From Prochlorococcus sp. AG-402-A08 (GTDB lineage: Bacteria > Cyanobacteriota > Cyanobacteriia > PCC-6307 > Cyanobiaceae), in contig QCHH01000001.1 of NCBI GenBank assembly GCA_003279585.1, positions 1-64,000 on the forward strand: a DNA stretch of 64,000 bases. The letters run 5' to 3'. Shown piece after piece: positions 48,039 to 58,342 of this stretch. The notes under the pieces are model-generated. The model saw only the letters and a list, made by a program, of their open reading frames with translations, had not been told where the DNA came from and searched no databases. The number at the start of each line of letters is the position of its first letter. Within the stretch, counting starts at the first letter, position 1. A program made the translations under genes and the position numbers.

Positions 48039-48836
48039 ATGCGATTTGGATTGTTTGATAGTGGTGTTGGAGGATTTACGGTCTTAAAAAAAATTATTGA
48101 ATTATGTCCCAATAATTCATTTATTTATTTGGCTGATACAGCAAGACTCCCCTATGGAGTAAAGACAACTAATGAGATAATGAAAATTGCTGAAGAAATA
48201 TCATTATGGTTTAGCTATCAAAATATTGACGCATTTTTGGTTGCGTGTAATACAACAAATGCAATTGCTTTGGATGTGATTAAAAAAAACTTAGATGTCC
48301 CTGTTTTCGATTTGATTGGATCTGCTGCCTCAACCATAAAGAAGTCAAGGATAGGTGTACTCGCAACTCCTTCTACAGTTAAAACAAAGGCTTATACAAA
48401 TGCGATTTTAGAATTCAAGCCAAAAACTTTTGTAATTGAGCAATCTTGTCCTGAATTTGTTCCAATGATTGAAATGGATAATATTAATTCAGAAGAAATT
48501 TGTAATGCTGCATATAGGTATTTACAACCTCTTTTAAAACAAAAAATTCATTCTTTAATTCTAGGCTGTAGCCACTACCCTCTCATAACTCCATTGCTGA
48601 AACAGATGGTACCCTCTAATGTTGAATTGATTGATCCGGCTGATGCTCTTTCTTTAAAATTAAAGTTGTTTATGGATTCAAAGGTAAGCAATTATTCAAA
48701 GAATAAAAATTTAGTTGATTTAAAGTTTTATGTAACCTCTAATCTTGAAAACTTTCCCAATAAAGCTAAGCATTGGTTGAACGTGTTTCCTGAAGTTAAT
48801 CTTGTTTCACTGCAGAAGAAGGGTTGTGTCTCTTAA
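48039..48836 (+). CDS. murI: Glutamate racemase
   Basis: Supplies D-glutamate for peptidoglycan. At 265 aa it shows GLFDSGVGGFTVLKKI, the two catalytic Cys in FLVACNTTNAIA and LILGCSHYPLI, and LADTARLPYG. It lies directly after the amidase and 22 bp before the prenyl synthase, so all three are likely co-transcribed. Confidence 0.97.
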   Translation: MRFGLFDSGVGGFTVLKKIIELCPNNSFIYLADTARLPYGVKTTNEIMKIAEEISLWFSYQNIDAFLVACNTTNAIALDVIKKNLDVPVFDLIGSAASTIKKSRIGVLATPSTVKTKAYTNAILEFKPKTFVIEQSCPEFVPMIEMDNINSEEICNAAYRYLQPLLKQKIHSLILGCSHYPLITPLLKQMVPSNVELIDPADALSLKLKLFMDSKVSNYSKNKNLVDLKFYVTSNLENFPNKAKHWLNVFPEVNLVSLQKKGCVS

Positions 48837-48858
48837 TATCAAAAAGTAGAGCGGTTTT

Positions 48859-49830
48859 ATGACCACAGCCACGGAAATTCTTCAACCTGTAGAACTTGAT
48901 CTAGAAGCATTACTGCTAGATCTTCGCAGCCTCATTGGAGCTGGACACCCGATTTTGCAGGCCGCTGCAGAACATCTTTTTAGTGCGGGCGGTAAACGTT
49001 TACGACCTGGGATTGTTTTATTGATTTCAAGGGCCTTGACTTCTGAAAAAGAGCTCCCTTTGAAGCATAAAAAATTGGCACAAATTACTGAGATGATTCA
49101 TACAGCTTCTCTTGTGCATGATGATGTTGTTGATGAAGCTGATACAAGAAGAGGTGTTGAAACTGTCCATAGTAGATTTGATCCAAGGATAGCTGTTCTT
49201 GCAGGAGATTTTTTATTTGCTCAAGCAAGTTGGCATTTGGCAAATCTTGAGAATTTAGATGTTGTTAAATTGTTAAGTAGGGTGATTATGGATTTAGCTG
49301 AAGGTGAAATAAAGCAGGGGCTTAATAGATTTGATTCAAGTCAATCATTTGAGAGTTATTTAGAAAAAAGTTATTGTAAAACTGCCTCTCTAATCGCTAA
49401 CAGCTCCAAGGCTATTGGTGTTTTATCTGATGTCGATCAAGATAGCTTAAATTCACTTTATTTTTTTGGAAGACAATTAGGATTAGCTTTTCAAGTGGTT
49501 GATGATATTCTCGACTTTACTGGAAACGATGAACAATTAGGTAAACCAGCAGCTAGTGATTTGCAAAGTGGTTATCTTACTGCGCCAGTTTTCTATGCTT
49601 TGGAAGAGAATCCAACTCTTAGCGAACTTATTAACGGTAAATTCTCCCGAAAAGATGATCTTGATAAAGCTTTATCTCTTGTAAGAGATTCAAGTGCGAT
49701 CAAAAAATCAAGAGAATTAGCCGAAAAATTTGCTTCTGAATCAAAAGATTCAATTTCATGGTTGCCAGATTCTCCATCAAAAAAAGCATTACTTGAATTG
49801 CCAGAATTTGTTATTAGCAGACTCTATTAA
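48859..49830 (+). CDS. sds: Long-chain trans-polyprenyl diphosphate synthase (solanesyl type)
   Basis: Builds the C40-C45 isoprenoid tail, most likely of plastoquinone. At 323 aa it shows the first Asp-rich motif LVHDDVVDEADTRRG, GKRLRPGIVLL near the N-terminus, and the second Asp-rich motif VVDDILDFTGN. The residues preceding the first Asp motif are small/aliphatic (TASLVHDD), consistent with a long product. Chain length is inferred. It works on the same pathway as UbiD in this window. Confidence 0.92.
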   Translation: MTTATEILQPVELDLEALLLDLRSLIGAGHPILQAAAEHLFSAGGKRLRPGIVLLISRALTSEKELPLKHKKLAQITEMIHTASLVHDDVVDEADTRRGVETVHSRFDPRIAVLAGDFLFAQASWHLANLENLDVVKLLSRVIMDLAEGEIKQGLNRFDSSQSFESYLEKSYCKTASLIANSSKAIGVLSDVDQDSLNSLYFFGRQLGLAFQVVDDILDFTGNDEQLGKPAASDLQSGYLTAPVFYALEENPTLSELINGKFSRKDDLDKALSLVRDSSAIKKSRELAEKFASESKDSISWLPDSPSKKALLELPEFVISRLY

Positions 49831-49831
49831 T

Positions 49832-50512
49832 TCAATACTCATTTAACATTTGTTCAATTTCTTTTAAATAGGTAATTTGTTTTAAATTAATGTGTTGATC
49901 AAAAACTTCTTTTTTTGGAAGTTCATCACTGTTTTCTTTTAATAAGAAAACAAAACATCCTGCCTCAAGGGCTGAAGATATTCCAGAAATTGAATCTTCA
50001 ACAGCCCAGCATTCTTGAGGCGCAATATTTAATTTTTCAGCGGCTAATAGGTATGGATCTGGAGCTGGTTTCCCTTTGGCTAGTAATTTGTCATCGCCAA
50101 GGACCATTACAGAAAATAGATTCATCCATTGATGAGGAGCAGTTTTAATTTGTAAAGATTCTGAGCTGCTACTGGTTACTAACGCCATTGGGATATTGTC
50201 TGCATGACACCTTTTTACCAAGTTTTCGGCACCTTGCATTGCTAGTGCATTAGGGATAAGTTTTCTTGAGATGGGTTTATGTAGGTTCAGTAATTCTTTC
50301 ACCTTAACTTCCTTTGGAATTAATCTAACCAGTTCATTGGCACAATCAATTCTTCTTTTTCCTCTTAATAGTTTTAGTTGGCTACAAGTTAGATTTAGAT
50401 CGAAAAGTGCGGCTGTTTCTTTCCATGCTTGTCCATGTAAGGGTTCTGAATCAATTAGAACTCCATCAAGATCAAATAAGAATGCTTTAGGAAAATCCCA
50501 ATGTTTCTTCAT
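49832..50512 (-). CDS. HAD family hydrolase (beta-phosphoglucomutase/phosphatase type)
   Basis: A 226-aa HAD subfamily IA protein. Motif I is FLFDLDGVLIDSEPLHG with the nucleophile Asp, motif II is ALVTSSSSES, and motif IV is AVEDSISGISSALEAG. The helical C1 cap lies between about residues 20 and 85. Substrate is not predictable; relatives act on small sugar phosphates. It converges on the prenyl synthase (1 bp apart) and is divergent from acs. Confidence 0.9.
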   Translation of the reverse strand: MKKHWDFPKAFLFDLDGVLIDSEPLHGQAWKETAALFDLNLTCSQLKLLRGKRRIDCANELVRLIPKEVKVKELLNLHKPISRKLIPNALAMQGAENLVKRCHADNIPMALVTSSSSESLQIKTAPHQWMNLFSVMVLGDDKLLAKGKPAPDPYLLAAEKLNIAPQECWAVEDSISGISSALEAGCFVFLLKENSDELPKKEVFDQHINLKQITYLKEIEQMLNEY

Positions 50513-50542
50513 TATGAATTTGTTTTAAATAAGAGTTTCACT

Positions 50543-50574
50543 ATTCAAGCCTTTTGGTCAGAAATAGCTTGAAT
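50543..50574. promoter_or_regulatory. Perfect inverted repeat upstream of acs, possible operator
   Basis: ATTCAAGC and GCTTGAAT form an 8-bp perfect inverted repeat with a 16-bp spacer. The half-site centres are about 24 bp apart, roughly two helical turns. It sits in the 91-bp divergent gap between the HAD gene and acs, 29 bp before the acs ATG. No T-tract follows, so a terminator is unlikely. A protein-binding site or leader hairpin is possible. Confidence 0.4.
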
Positions 50575-50603
50575 GCAATAAATGAAAAGTTGTTTTATCT
50601 TTC

Positions 50604-52580
50604 ATGAATTCAGACAATTCTAACTCTATTGAGTCTGTTCTTCAGGAGCAAAGAGTTTTCCCTCCTTCTAAGGACTTTTCTAGTAAAAGTAGAATCTCAT
50701 CTTTTTCTAAGTATTTGGAAATGTCGGAGATGGCCAAATCTGATCCCAATAAGTTTTGGGGTGATGCAGCTAGAGAAGAATTACATTGGTTTAAATCTTT
50801 TGATAAAGTACTTGATTGGTCCAATCCACCATTCGCTAAATGGTTCGATGGCGGAAAAACTAATATTTCTTTTAACTGTCTAGATCGACACTTAAATAGT
50901 TCAAAAGCTGACAAAGTCGCCTTGATTTGGGAAGGGGAGCCAGGTGAACAAAAAAAATATACTTACAAACAACTTCACAGAGAAGTTTGCAAAGCAGCTA
51001 ATGCACTCAAGTCTATAGGTATAGGTAAAGGAGATCTTGTCGCGTTGTATATGCCTATGGTGCCTGAGGCTGCAATTGCTATGCTTGCTTGTGCAAGGAT
51101 TGGAGCACCACATTCAGTTGTGTTTGGAGGTTTTTCCTCTGAGGCACTAAGAGACCGATTAATTAATGGAGAAGCGAAAGCAGTAATTACAGCTGATGGC
51201 GGTTTTAGAAAAGACAAAATAATTCCTCTCAAAGATGCTGTTGATCAAGCATTGGAAAATGGTGCTTGTCCAAAGGTCGAATCAGTTTTAGTTGTTCAAA
51301 GGACAAAAGAACTTATTGCTATGGATGATGGTAGAGATTATTGGTGGCATGAAATTGTAGATAGTCAATCAGAAGAATGTTTGCCAGAACAAATGGATAG
51401 TGAGGATTGTTTATTTGTTTTATATACTTCTGGCTCTACAGGCAAACCAAAGGGAGTAGTTCATTCAACTGCAGGGTATAACCTTTGGTCTCATTTAACT
51501 TTTAAATGGATTTTTGATATTCGTGAAAATGATGTTTATTGGTGCACCGCTGATGTGGGTTGGATAACTGGACATAGTTATATCGTCTATGGCCCACTAT
51601 CTAATGGTGCAACTACTGTTATGTACGAAGGAGTCCCTAGGCCATCAAATCCAGGCGCTTTTTGGGACGTAATTCAGAGGCATAAAATTTCGATTTTTTA
51701 TACTGCTCCAACTGCCATAAGGGCCTTTATGAAAGCAGGAGAAAATATTCCTAAGCAATACGATTTATCCAGTTTGAGACTTTTAGGAACTGTTGGAGAG
51801 CCAATTAATCCAGAGGCTTGGATTTGGTATCGAGACGTTATTGGAGGAGGGAGATGCCCAATAGTTGATACATGGTGGCAAACAGAAACTGGAGGAGTAA
51901 TGATTAGTCCCCTTCCGGGAGCAACTCCTACGAAACCTGGATCAGCAACTTTCCCTCTGCCTGGGATTGAAGCCGAAGTAGTCAATTCAGCTGGGGTATC
52001 TGTATCTAATAATGAGGGTGGATATTTAGTAGTTAAAAGGCCATGGCCAGGAATGATGAGAAATGTCTATGGAGATGAAAAAAGATTTAGAGAGAGTTAC
52101 TGGGAGTATTTAAAACCTTCAGATAATAGCTATATATATTTTGCTGGAGATGGAGCTCGAAGAGATGAAGAAGGTTATTTTTGGGTTATGGGACGAGTTG
52201 ATGATGTTATAAATGTCTCTGGTCATAGGCTTGGAACGATGGAAATAGAATCAGCTTTAGTTAGTCATGAGCTCATCTCAGAAGCTGCAGTTGTGGGTAG
52301 ACCTGATGATTTAAAAGGGGAATCAATAGTAGCCTTTGTTACGTTGAAAACTGGTGCAGATGCAAATGAAAATATTGATGCACAATTAAAAAAACACGTC
52401 GTTAATGAAATTGGACCAATTGCTAAACCTGATGAAATTAAATTTACTGATTCTCTTCCTAAAACAAGAAGTGGAAAAATAATGCGCAGAATTTTGAGAG
52501 CACTGGCTTCGGGCGATGAAATAAGCGGAGATACAAGTACTCTTGAGGATCGATCGGTTTTAGATAGATTAAGAAGTTAA
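50604..52580 (+). CDS. acs: Acetyl-CoA synthetase (AMP-forming)
   Basis: Activates acetate to acetyl-CoA through acetyl-AMP. At 658 aa it shows the P-loop [40 protein letters not shown], the acetate-pocket region [10 protein letters not shown], hinge [20 protein letters not shown], and the acetylatable Lys in [13 protein letters not shown]. It is full length. Its 3' end overlaps the convergent DUF1350 gene by 12 bp. A perfect inverted repeat upstream may regulate it. Confidence 0.97.
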   Translation: MNSDNSNSIESVLQEQRVFPPSKDFSSKSRISSFSKYLEMSEMAKSDPNKFWGDAAREELHWFKSFDKVLDWSNPPFAKWFDGGKTNISFNCLDRHLNSSKADKVALIWEGEPGEQKKYTYKQLHREVCKAANALKSIGIGKGDLVALYMPMVPEAAIAMLACARIGAPHSVVFGGFSSEALRDRLINGEAKAVITADGGFRKDKIIPLKDAVDQALENGACPKVESVLVVQRTKELIAMDDGRDYWWHEIVDSQSEECLPEQMDSEDCLFVLYTSGSTGKPKGVVHSTAGYNLWSHLTFKWIFDIRENDVYWCTADVGWITGHSYIVYGPLSNGATTVMYEGVPRPSNPGAFWDVIQRHKISIFYTAPTAIRAFMKAGENIPKQYDLSSLRLLGTVGEPINPEAWIWYRDVIGGGRCPIVDTWWQTETGGVMISPLPGATPTKPGSATFPLPGIEAEVVNSAGVSVSNNEGGYLVVKRPWPGMMRNVYGDEKRFRESYWEYLKPSDNSYIYFAGDGARRDEEGYFWVMGRVDDVINVSGHRLGTMEIESALVSHELISEAAVVGRPDDLKGESIVAFVTLKTGADANENIDAQLKKHVVNEIGPIAKPDEIKFTDSLPKTRSGKIMRRILRALASGDEISGDTSTLEDRSVLDRLRS

Positions 52581-53303
52581 GATTTCCCAATGAGTTATTT
52601 GATCGACTATAAAATCAATACTTTCGTATTTTAAAGAGTTTTGAAGATTAGTTTTTAGTAACTTTTCTCTTAGTCCTACGCTTACTGGGGTTAGATGATT
52701 ACCGTTTAGGTGCATAATTTTAGATTTATCAGCGGGTCTTTCCTTTAATGATTTAAGTAAAAAATCATTTTGATCTAGACTATCGTTTTTAAATTTAATT
52801 AATAGATTATTTATTTGCTCATAGTGTTCTCTAATAAGATTTAATGTTTCTCTAGGACTTGGACTAAATTCAGTTTGAAATTTAAGCTTTTGAGACATCT
52901 TTTTAAGCAAAGGTATAGATCTATCTGCCTTGAAATTATTAAAGCTTATAGCTACTAAGCCATCGCAATTCCTTCCCCCATCGGGTGCTAGTAAATGTAA
53001 TTTACATCCAAGACTATGACCTAGTCTTATTGATTTTGGTATTAAACCAACTCTTTTTTCAAGGATTTTTCGAGATTGACGGAATTGTTTCCACGCATGA
53101 TTCGCTTGAAGTTGATGATCAAAGTTGGGGATATATCCCCATGAATGTACTGCAAAATTTCTTTGTAAAAAACTAGAAATAAGTCTTTTGTAGGTAACTT
53201 CTGGCTTGATTGAAATATAGCTACCTCCAATAAGTTCTATAAGACCAATCGGTCTTGAGGTCCATTGACATGAAACATCATTTATATGCCTAAAAGTGCT
53301 CAT
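52569..53303 (-). CDS. DUF1350 family alpha/beta-hydrolase-like protein
   Basis: A 244-aa protein of a family found in cyanobacteria and chloroplasts. It has [22 protein letters not shown] at the N-terminus, a nucleophile-elbow-like [14 protein letters not shown] (GHSLG), [11 protein letters not shown], and a His in [14 protein letters not shown] in the position expected for a triad. Catalytic activity is inferred from the fold only. The gene faces acs, overlapping by 12 bp. Confidence 0.82.
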   Translation of the reverse strand: MSTFRHINDVSCQWTSRPIGLIELIGGSYISIKPEVTYKRLISSFLQRNFAVHSWGYIPNFDHQLQANHAWKQFRQSRKILEKRVGLIPKSIRLGHSLGCKLHLLAPDGGRNCDGLVAISFNNFKADRSIPLLKKMSQKLKFQTEFSPSPRETLNLIREHYEQINNLLIKFKNDSLDQNDFLLKSLKERPADKSKIMHLNGNHLTPVSVGLREKLLKTNLQNSLKYESIDFIVDQITHWEILTS

Positions 53304-53443
53304 TTATGAATAATCACTAGTTATGAGAAATAGAAAACAATTATAAATTATAAATAAGTATCTTTTATTTCTAATTTTCTACTAAGTTTTTATTCAACTC
53401 TGCTTTTTTGATGATAATAGAAGCATGACTAATTAATTTTGAA

Positions 53444-54289
53444 GTGAAAGAAGAGCAGAACCATCAGAAAGAGAGTAAGCAGCTTGACTTTCTAAATGAA
53501 ACAACTAAAGCAATTGTCAATGAAAAAGAAAAAGATTTAGGAGTAAAAAGTTCTCTCAAATCAAGAACAGAACGGGTTGAAATTTTAAGGGAAGAGCCTT
53601 TCCCAAATAATATTTTGATTTTGGATACGGAAACAACGGGTCTTGATAATAAAAATGATGATTGTCTTGAAGTAGGTTCGATTCTTTTTAATGTCAAAAG
53701 TAGGTCGGTGTTAGCTCAGCAATCTTTTCTTTTACCAGTTGAAATTAATAACGCAGAAAAAATAAACAATATTCCTGCTGACATAACGAGATTGCCTCAA
53801 CCTCTATCTGAAGCAATTAAATATTTTGAATCATTGGTTCGAGTATCAGATGTGATTGTTGCTCACAATGCTGAATTTGATATGAAATGGTTTGGTCTGA
53901 ACAAATTGCCTCAGATTGAAAAACAATGGATTTGTTCTATGGACGATATTACTTGGCCAGCTGATAGACAATTGAAGAGTCGACCTTCTGTACGAGATCT
54001 TGCATTGGCTTATGGTGTACCAGTCTGGAATGCGCATAGAGCTTTGACAGATTGTATATATTTGGCAGAGGTTTTTAAAAGATGTACTGAACTTGAAAAA
54101 TTATTGATTAGAGCGTTAGAACCAAAAGTTCTATTTCGGGCTGAGATTTCTTTTGAGGAGAGGTACTTAGCGAAAAACGCTGGCTTTAGGTGGAACGATG
54201 CAATTAAAGGTGCTTGGTCTAGGAAAATGAGTCGTAGGGATATCCAAAAATTAGAATTCCCTGTACATGAGGTTGACTTTCATTCTTGA
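53444..54289 (+). CDS. DEDDh 3'-5' exonuclease (DNA polymerase III epsilon-like)
   Basis: A 281-aa nuclease with a charged N-terminal extension (about 1-60), then an Exo domain: Exo I ILDTETTGLDNKNDDCLEVG, Exo II VIVAHNAEFDMKWF and Exo III AHRALTDCIYLAEVF, giving the DEDDh set. A C-terminal segment (about 230-281: YLAKNAGFRWNDAIKGAWSRKMS) resembles the small DUF5710-like GxRWdxxxKxW module. The start is GTG. It could be the replicative proofreading subunit or a separate repair exonuclease; context does not decide. Confidence 0.88.
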   Translation: MKEEQNHQKESKQLDFLNETTKAIVNEKEKDLGVKSSLKSRTERVEILREEPFPNNILILDTETTGLDNKNDDCLEVGSILFNVKSRSVLAQQSFLLPVEINNAEKINNIPADITRLPQPLSEAIKYFESLVRVSDVIVAHNAEFDMKWFGLNKLPQIEKQWICSMDDITWPADRQLKSRPSVRDLALAYGVPVWNAHRALTDCIYLAEVFKRCTELEKLLIRALEPKVLFRAEISFEERYLAKNAGFRWNDAIKGAWSRKMSRRDIQKLEFPVHEVDFHS

Positions 54290-54384
54290 AGCGGATATTT
54301 CATAAAGTACTCATTTCAAATCTTTGCTATATGTTTAAGGTATTGAGTAATTAGCTTCTCTAGCGTTTTCTCCATGATTGATTT

Positions 54385-54672
54385 ATGAGAAAATATACCA
54401 CTAAAAAAAATATAGTTGGTCAGTTTCCCCTTGTAAAAAGTAAAACTGATGGTAGTGATTTAAAAAAGCGTCTAAGACAGTGGCAGCATTCAAGAAGTTG
54501 GGCTCGTTTAATTTGTGAAGCTGAAAAAATGTGGAGCCTTGAATCAAGAGAACTAAGAAGACTCGGAGCGATGGAATTAATTCAACTCCAAAATGAAATG
54601 CCTTTTAATGTGAGAAGAAGAGTGAATTTTTGGTTGGTTAAATATTCAGGCTCTACTCGTCTAGAGGATTAA
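54385..54672 (+). CDS. Small basic conserved hypothetical protein
   Basis: A 95-aa, strongly basic protein (KKRLRQWQHSRSWARL, NVRRRVNFWLVKYSG) with no signal peptide or membrane segment. The Arg/Trp pattern and predicted helices would suit nucleic-acid or ribosome contact, but no family is recognised. It sits between the exonuclease and hisS. A 14-bp perfect palindrome, GATTAAGCTTAATC, spans its stop codon (54667-54680). Confidence 0.7.
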   Translation: MRKYTTKKNIVGQFPLVKSKTDGSDLKKRLRQWQHSRSWARLICEAEKMWSLESRELRRLGAMELIQLQNEMPFNVRRRVNFWLVKYSGSTRLED

Positions 54673-54799
54673 GCTTAATCAACTTTTAAATTGATCCTCA
54701 CCAATTTGGTTTCTTAAAAACCATCTATTAAATATTATTTTACAGTTTACGTAAGCAATTACTATTAAACAAACAACAAATAATTTTGCTGAAGCTACT

Positions 54800-56071
54800 T
54801 TGACCAATCTCAAGAATTTAAGAGGAATGGTAGATCTTTTACCCGCTCAGACTCAGGGCTGGCAAAACGTCGAATCAATTGCACTTGAACATTTTAGTCG
54901 GGCTGGGCTTCAAGAAATTAGAACACCGATTATTGAACAAACTGAATTATTTTCGAGGAGTATTGGCGAAAATACCGATGTTGTGGGCAAAGAAATGTAC
55001 ACTTTCGACGATAGAGGAGGTCGTTCTTGCACTTTGAGGCCTGAAGGAACAGCTTCTGTCGCGAGATCAATTGTCCAGCATGGATTATTAAATAATGGGC
55101 CTCAAAGGCTCTGGTATAGAGGACCTATGTTTAGATACGAGCGACCTCAAGCAGGAAGACAAAGGCAGTTCCATCAAATTGGGGTTGAATTTGTTGGATT
55201 GGCCTCTGTCATGAGTGACGCCGAGGTTATTTCAATAGCTTGGAACTTTTTAAAAGATGTTGGTCTGAATGATTTGACTTTAGAAATCAATAGTCTTGGA
55301 AGTAATAAAGATCGAAATATTTTCAAAGAAGAGTTGAAAGATTGGCTAAATCAGAGATTTGATTTATTAGATGAAGATTCTCAGAAAAGAATTAATGTTA
55401 ATCCCTTGAGAATATTAGATAGTAAAAATAATTCTACAAAAGAACTATTATTAGAAGCTCCTTCTTTAAAAGACTTTTTATCAAATGAGAGTAAAACCAG
55501 ATTTGCTTATTTACAGAAGTTACTCGATAATCTAAAGATCCCATATGAAATCAATAATAACTTGGTAAGGGGACTTGATTATTATTCTCATACGGCTTTT
55601 GAAATAACAAGTGATCACTTGGGATCTCAAGCTACTGTATGTGGTGGTGGGCGTTACGATGGCCTTATAAGCGAACTGGGGGGAGCGCAAGCACCATCAA
55701 TTGGCTGGGCTATTGGGATGGAAAGGCTCATAATTCTTGCTGGAGATAAAATTTTACAATCAAAATCTCCAGATGTTTATGTGATTCATAAAGGAGAAAA
55801 AGCTGAACAACTTGCTTTGGAAATTACTTGTCAGTTAAGGGCGACAAACTTAGTGGTTGAAATCGACTACTCAGGTTCATCTTTCTCAAAACAATTTAAG
55901 CGAGCAGATAAAAGTAGAGCAGAATGGGCCTTAGTTATAGGTGAGGATGAGGCATCTAAAGGTCAATTATTGATGAAGAATTTAAGGGATAAACAAAAGG
56001 ATGGGGAGAGTAAGGAATATATTTTTTCAAAGGAGGATCTTCATCAGTTAATTAAAAAATTGATGGCTTAA
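54800..56071 (+). CDS. hisS: Histidyl-tRNA synthetase
   Basis: Class II synthetase charging tRNA-His, 423 aa. Motifs are [41 protein letters not shown] (motif 2), the His-specific [14 protein letters not shown], and motif 3 [14 protein letters not shown]. The C-terminal anticodon domain begins near [14 protein letters not shown]. The start is TTG, and the N-terminus ([12 protein letters not shown]) fits the family. ugd follows after 21 bp. Confidence 0.97.
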   Translation: MTNLKNLRGMVDLLPAQTQGWQNVESIALEHFSRAGLQEIRTPIIEQTELFSRSIGENTDVVGKEMYTFDDRGGRSCTLRPEGTASVARSIVQHGLLNNGPQRLWYRGPMFRYERPQAGRQRQFHQIGVEFVGLASVMSDAEVISIAWNFLKDVGLNDLTLEINSLGSNKDRNIFKEELKDWLNQRFDLLDEDSQKRINVNPLRILDSKNNSTKELLLEAPSLKDFLSNESKTRFAYLQKLLDNLKIPYEINNNLVRGLDYYSHTAFEITSDHLGSQATVCGGGRYDGLISELGGAQAPSIGWAIGMERLIILAGDKILQSKSPDVYVIHKGEKAEQLALEITCQLRATNLVVEIDYSGSSFSKQFKRADKSRAEWALVIGEDEASKGQLLMKNLRDKQKDGESKEYIFSKEDLHQLIKKLMA

Positions 56072-56092
56072 GAAAATGATGAATAGTTTTAA

Positions 56093-57496
56093 ATGAGTTC
56101 TATTAAAATCCAAAAAATTTGTTGTATTGGCGCCGGTTATGTTGGTGGTCCAACCATGTCTGTTATTGCAGATAAATGTCCCGATTTAGAGGTTAGGGTC
56201 GTTGACATCAATAAAGAACGAATTAATGCATGGAATGATTCAGATCTCAATAAATTGCCAATATTTGAACCAGGTTTAGATCGGATAATTTCAAGAACAA
56301 GAGGGATAAATCTTTTCTTTAGCACAGAAATGGAAAAGTCAATATCTGATGCTGATATGGTTTTTATATCAGTTAATACTCCAACAAAAACAAAAGGTCT
56401 TGGAGCTGGACAAGCAAGTGATCTTAGTTGGGTTGAAGCTAGTGCAAGGCAAGTAGCTAAATATGCAAAAGGACATACAATAGTAATTGAAAAAAGTACT
56501 CTTCCAGTTCGTACTGCACAAGCAATAAAAGAGATACTTAAGACAACAAATAGAGAAAATCAAAAAAATGAAATATCAAAAACTTTTTCTGTTTTATCGA
56601 ACCCAGAATTCTTGGCCGAAGGGACCGCAATAAATGATTTGGAAAAACCTGATAGGGTTTTAATTGGTGGCGAGGATCCTGATGCTGTCGATGCACTAGT
56701 AAATATTTATTTGAATTGGGTTCCTAGCGAACAGATAATTTGTACGAATTTATGGAGTAGCGAACTTTCAAAATTAGCTGCCAATGCATTCCTGGCTCAA
56801 AGAATTAGTTCCATAAATTCTATTTCAGCGTTTTGTGAAGTAACTGGAGCTGATGTTCAGGAAGTTGCAAAAGCGATAGGAACAGATAAAAGAATAGGTG
56901 ATCAATTCCTTAGTTCTGGTCCCGGATTTGGCGGAAGCTGCTTTAAAAAAGATATTTTGAATTTAGTTTATTTAAGTGGATATTTTGGTTTGCCAGAGGT
57001 CGCAAATTACTGGAATCAAGTTGTGGTGCTCAATACTTGGCAACAAGATAGAATTTATAAAATTGTCCTTGAGAAGCTTTTTGGAACAGTTAATGGGAAA
57101 AATATAGCAATACTAGGTTTTTCTTTTAAAGCAAATACAAACGATACCCGTGAATCTCCTGCCATTAGAATTTCCAGTGACTTATTAGAAGAAGGAGCTG
57201 TTTTATCTATTTATGACCCTAAGGTTTCATTTGAGAGAATAGATGAAGATTTAGAAAAATTTTCCTTTAATAATCAAGGGAGTTGGAGTATGGCTAATTC
57301 CATCCCAGAGGCAATGAAAAATGTTGATGCGGTTTTAATTCTTACTGCATGGGATGAATTCTTTGGACTTGATTGGAATTATTTGGCTTCTTTGATGAGA
57401 TCACCAGCATGGGTTTTTGATACAAGATCTGTTGTCAATCGACAAGAAATTGAAAATACTGGCATAAATCTGTGGAAGCTTGGTGAGGGGATCTGA
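56093..57496 (+). CDS. ugd: UDP-glucose 6-dehydrogenase, animal-like type
   Basis: Oxidises UDP-glucose to UDP-glucuronate with NAD, supplying uronic acids for surface polysaccharides. At 467 aa it shows the N-terminal Rossmann KICCIGAGYVGGPT, VFISVNTPTKT, SNPEFLAEGTAI, the catalytic Cys in GPGFGGSCFKKDILNLVYL, and the second nucleotide domain ILGFSFKANTNDTRESPA. The wording and length match animal and plant UGDH, as far as I recall them, rather than the common 390-450-aa bacterial Ugd. It follows hisS by 21 bp and starts a looser, more accessory stretch. Confidence 0.92.
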   Translation: MSSIKIQKICCIGAGYVGGPTMSVIADKCPDLEVRVVDINKERINAWNDSDLNKLPIFEPGLDRIISRTRGINLFFSTEMEKSISDADMVFISVNTPTKTKGLGAGQASDLSWVEASARQVAKYAKGHTIVIEKSTLPVRTAQAIKEILKTTNRENQKNEISKTFSVLSNPEFLAEGTAINDLEKPDRVLIGGEDPDAVDALVNIYLNWVPSEQIICTNLWSSELSKLAANAFLAQRISSINSISAFCEVTGADVQEVAKAIGTDKRIGDQFLSSGPGFGGSCFKKDILNLVYLSGYFGLPEVANYWNQVVVLNTWQQDRIYKIVLEKLFGTVNGKNIAILGFSFKANTNDTRESPAIRISSDLLEEGAVLSIYDPKVSFERIDEDLEKFSFNNQGSWSMANSIPEAMKNVDAVLILTAWDEFFGLDWNYLASLMRSPAWVFDTRSVVNRQEIENTGINLWKLGEGI

Positions 57497-57589
57497 AATA
57501 TCGTCATAAAAAAAATTATATGGCTAATATCAATACTCAAATAAGCTAAATTTAATTTAAGTCTTTATTTTTTAATTTTACAAAACATA

Positions 57590-57799
57590 ATGCTCTTTAA
57601 ATTTATTTTCAAAAGAAAGAAAAAAAAACTTCAAGAACAATCTGAAAAAAAAATTAATATGGATAATTGGATGAACTTAACCAAGGAAGAAAGACTTGCA
57701 GTAGATTTTGATGAAAAGAATAAAACAATGAGAAAGAAAAAGGCATTGTTAAAATCAATACGGGAAGAATATATTAAAATAAAAAAGAAAAAAAATTAA
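57590..57799 (+). CDS. Small Lys-rich hypothetical protein
   Basis: A 69-aa, highly charged protein with a basic N-terminus (FKRKKKKLQEQSEKK) and a basic C-terminus (KIKKKKN) around a short helical centre (NWMNLTKEERLAVDFDEKNK). Poly-Lys stretches are expected by chance in AT-rich DNA, but the central motif reads as protein-like. No family is recognised. Confidence 0.5.
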   Translation: MLFKFIFKRKKKKLQEQSEKKINMDNWMNLTKEERLAVDFDEKNKTMRKKKALLKSIREEYIKIKKKKN

Positions 57800-57875
57800 T
57801 ATTAATTATTATATTATAAAAGATTAATGTTAAAAAATTGTCTATCAGTATGATTTACTTGATTAATTAAATTTT

Positions 57876-58214
57876 ATGACTTGGCCTCCAGTAAAAGCAT
57901 GGACTAGTAAAACAGTTATTAATAGACAAACTCATTTTGTTGCAATTAATTATGGAGGTGAATTTCTCAAGAGATGGGTTATTTTGATGTCGGTACTTGA
58001 TTCGAGTGTGGTTGTTAAAGTTTCGTGGTCACAATTATTTGAGTCATCTAATTGGGAATCTGGATGGGCTGAAATTAATTATTTAGAAACTTCTAGATCA
58101 GTTAATACTAGAGTTGATTTAAAAAAAACTGACTTGTATCACCCATCAATTGACTCTGGCCTGACAATACCTATAAGTAAGAATACTATTAGGCCCTGGT
58201 TTGACAAGTGTTAA
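57876..58214 (+). CDS. TIGR02450-like small Trp-rich protein
   Basis: A 112-aa protein. The pattern KAWTSKTVINRQTHFVAINY, a beta-strand block (KRWVILMSVLDSSVVVKVSW) and a W-x2-GW end (SNWESGWAEI) resembles the TIGR02450 Trp-rich family. That family is small, widespread in marine bacteria and cyanobacteria, and has no known function. A short C-terminal extension follows the domain. It is 76 bp after the Lys-rich ORF. Confidence 0.68.
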   Translation: MTWPPVKAWTSKTVINRQTHFVAINYGGEFLKRWVILMSVLDSSVVVKVSWSQLFESSNWESGWAEINYLETSRSVNTRVDLKKTDLYHPSIDSGLTIPISKNTIRPWFDKC

Positions 58215-58342
58215 GCAATATTTTATCTATCATTTTAATGCAATTTGTGTATAATTGTTTATTACTTTCTTTTTAACTTAATACCTTATAGCTTTCTTTA
58301 TTGGATTTTTACGTTAAAAAAAAGATACTGAATTGTTAAAGA

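Noticed and set aside
54667-54680. Perfect palindrome GATTAAGCTTAATC as a terminator
   Set aside because: It has no loop or T-tract; at most a protein-binding site or chance.
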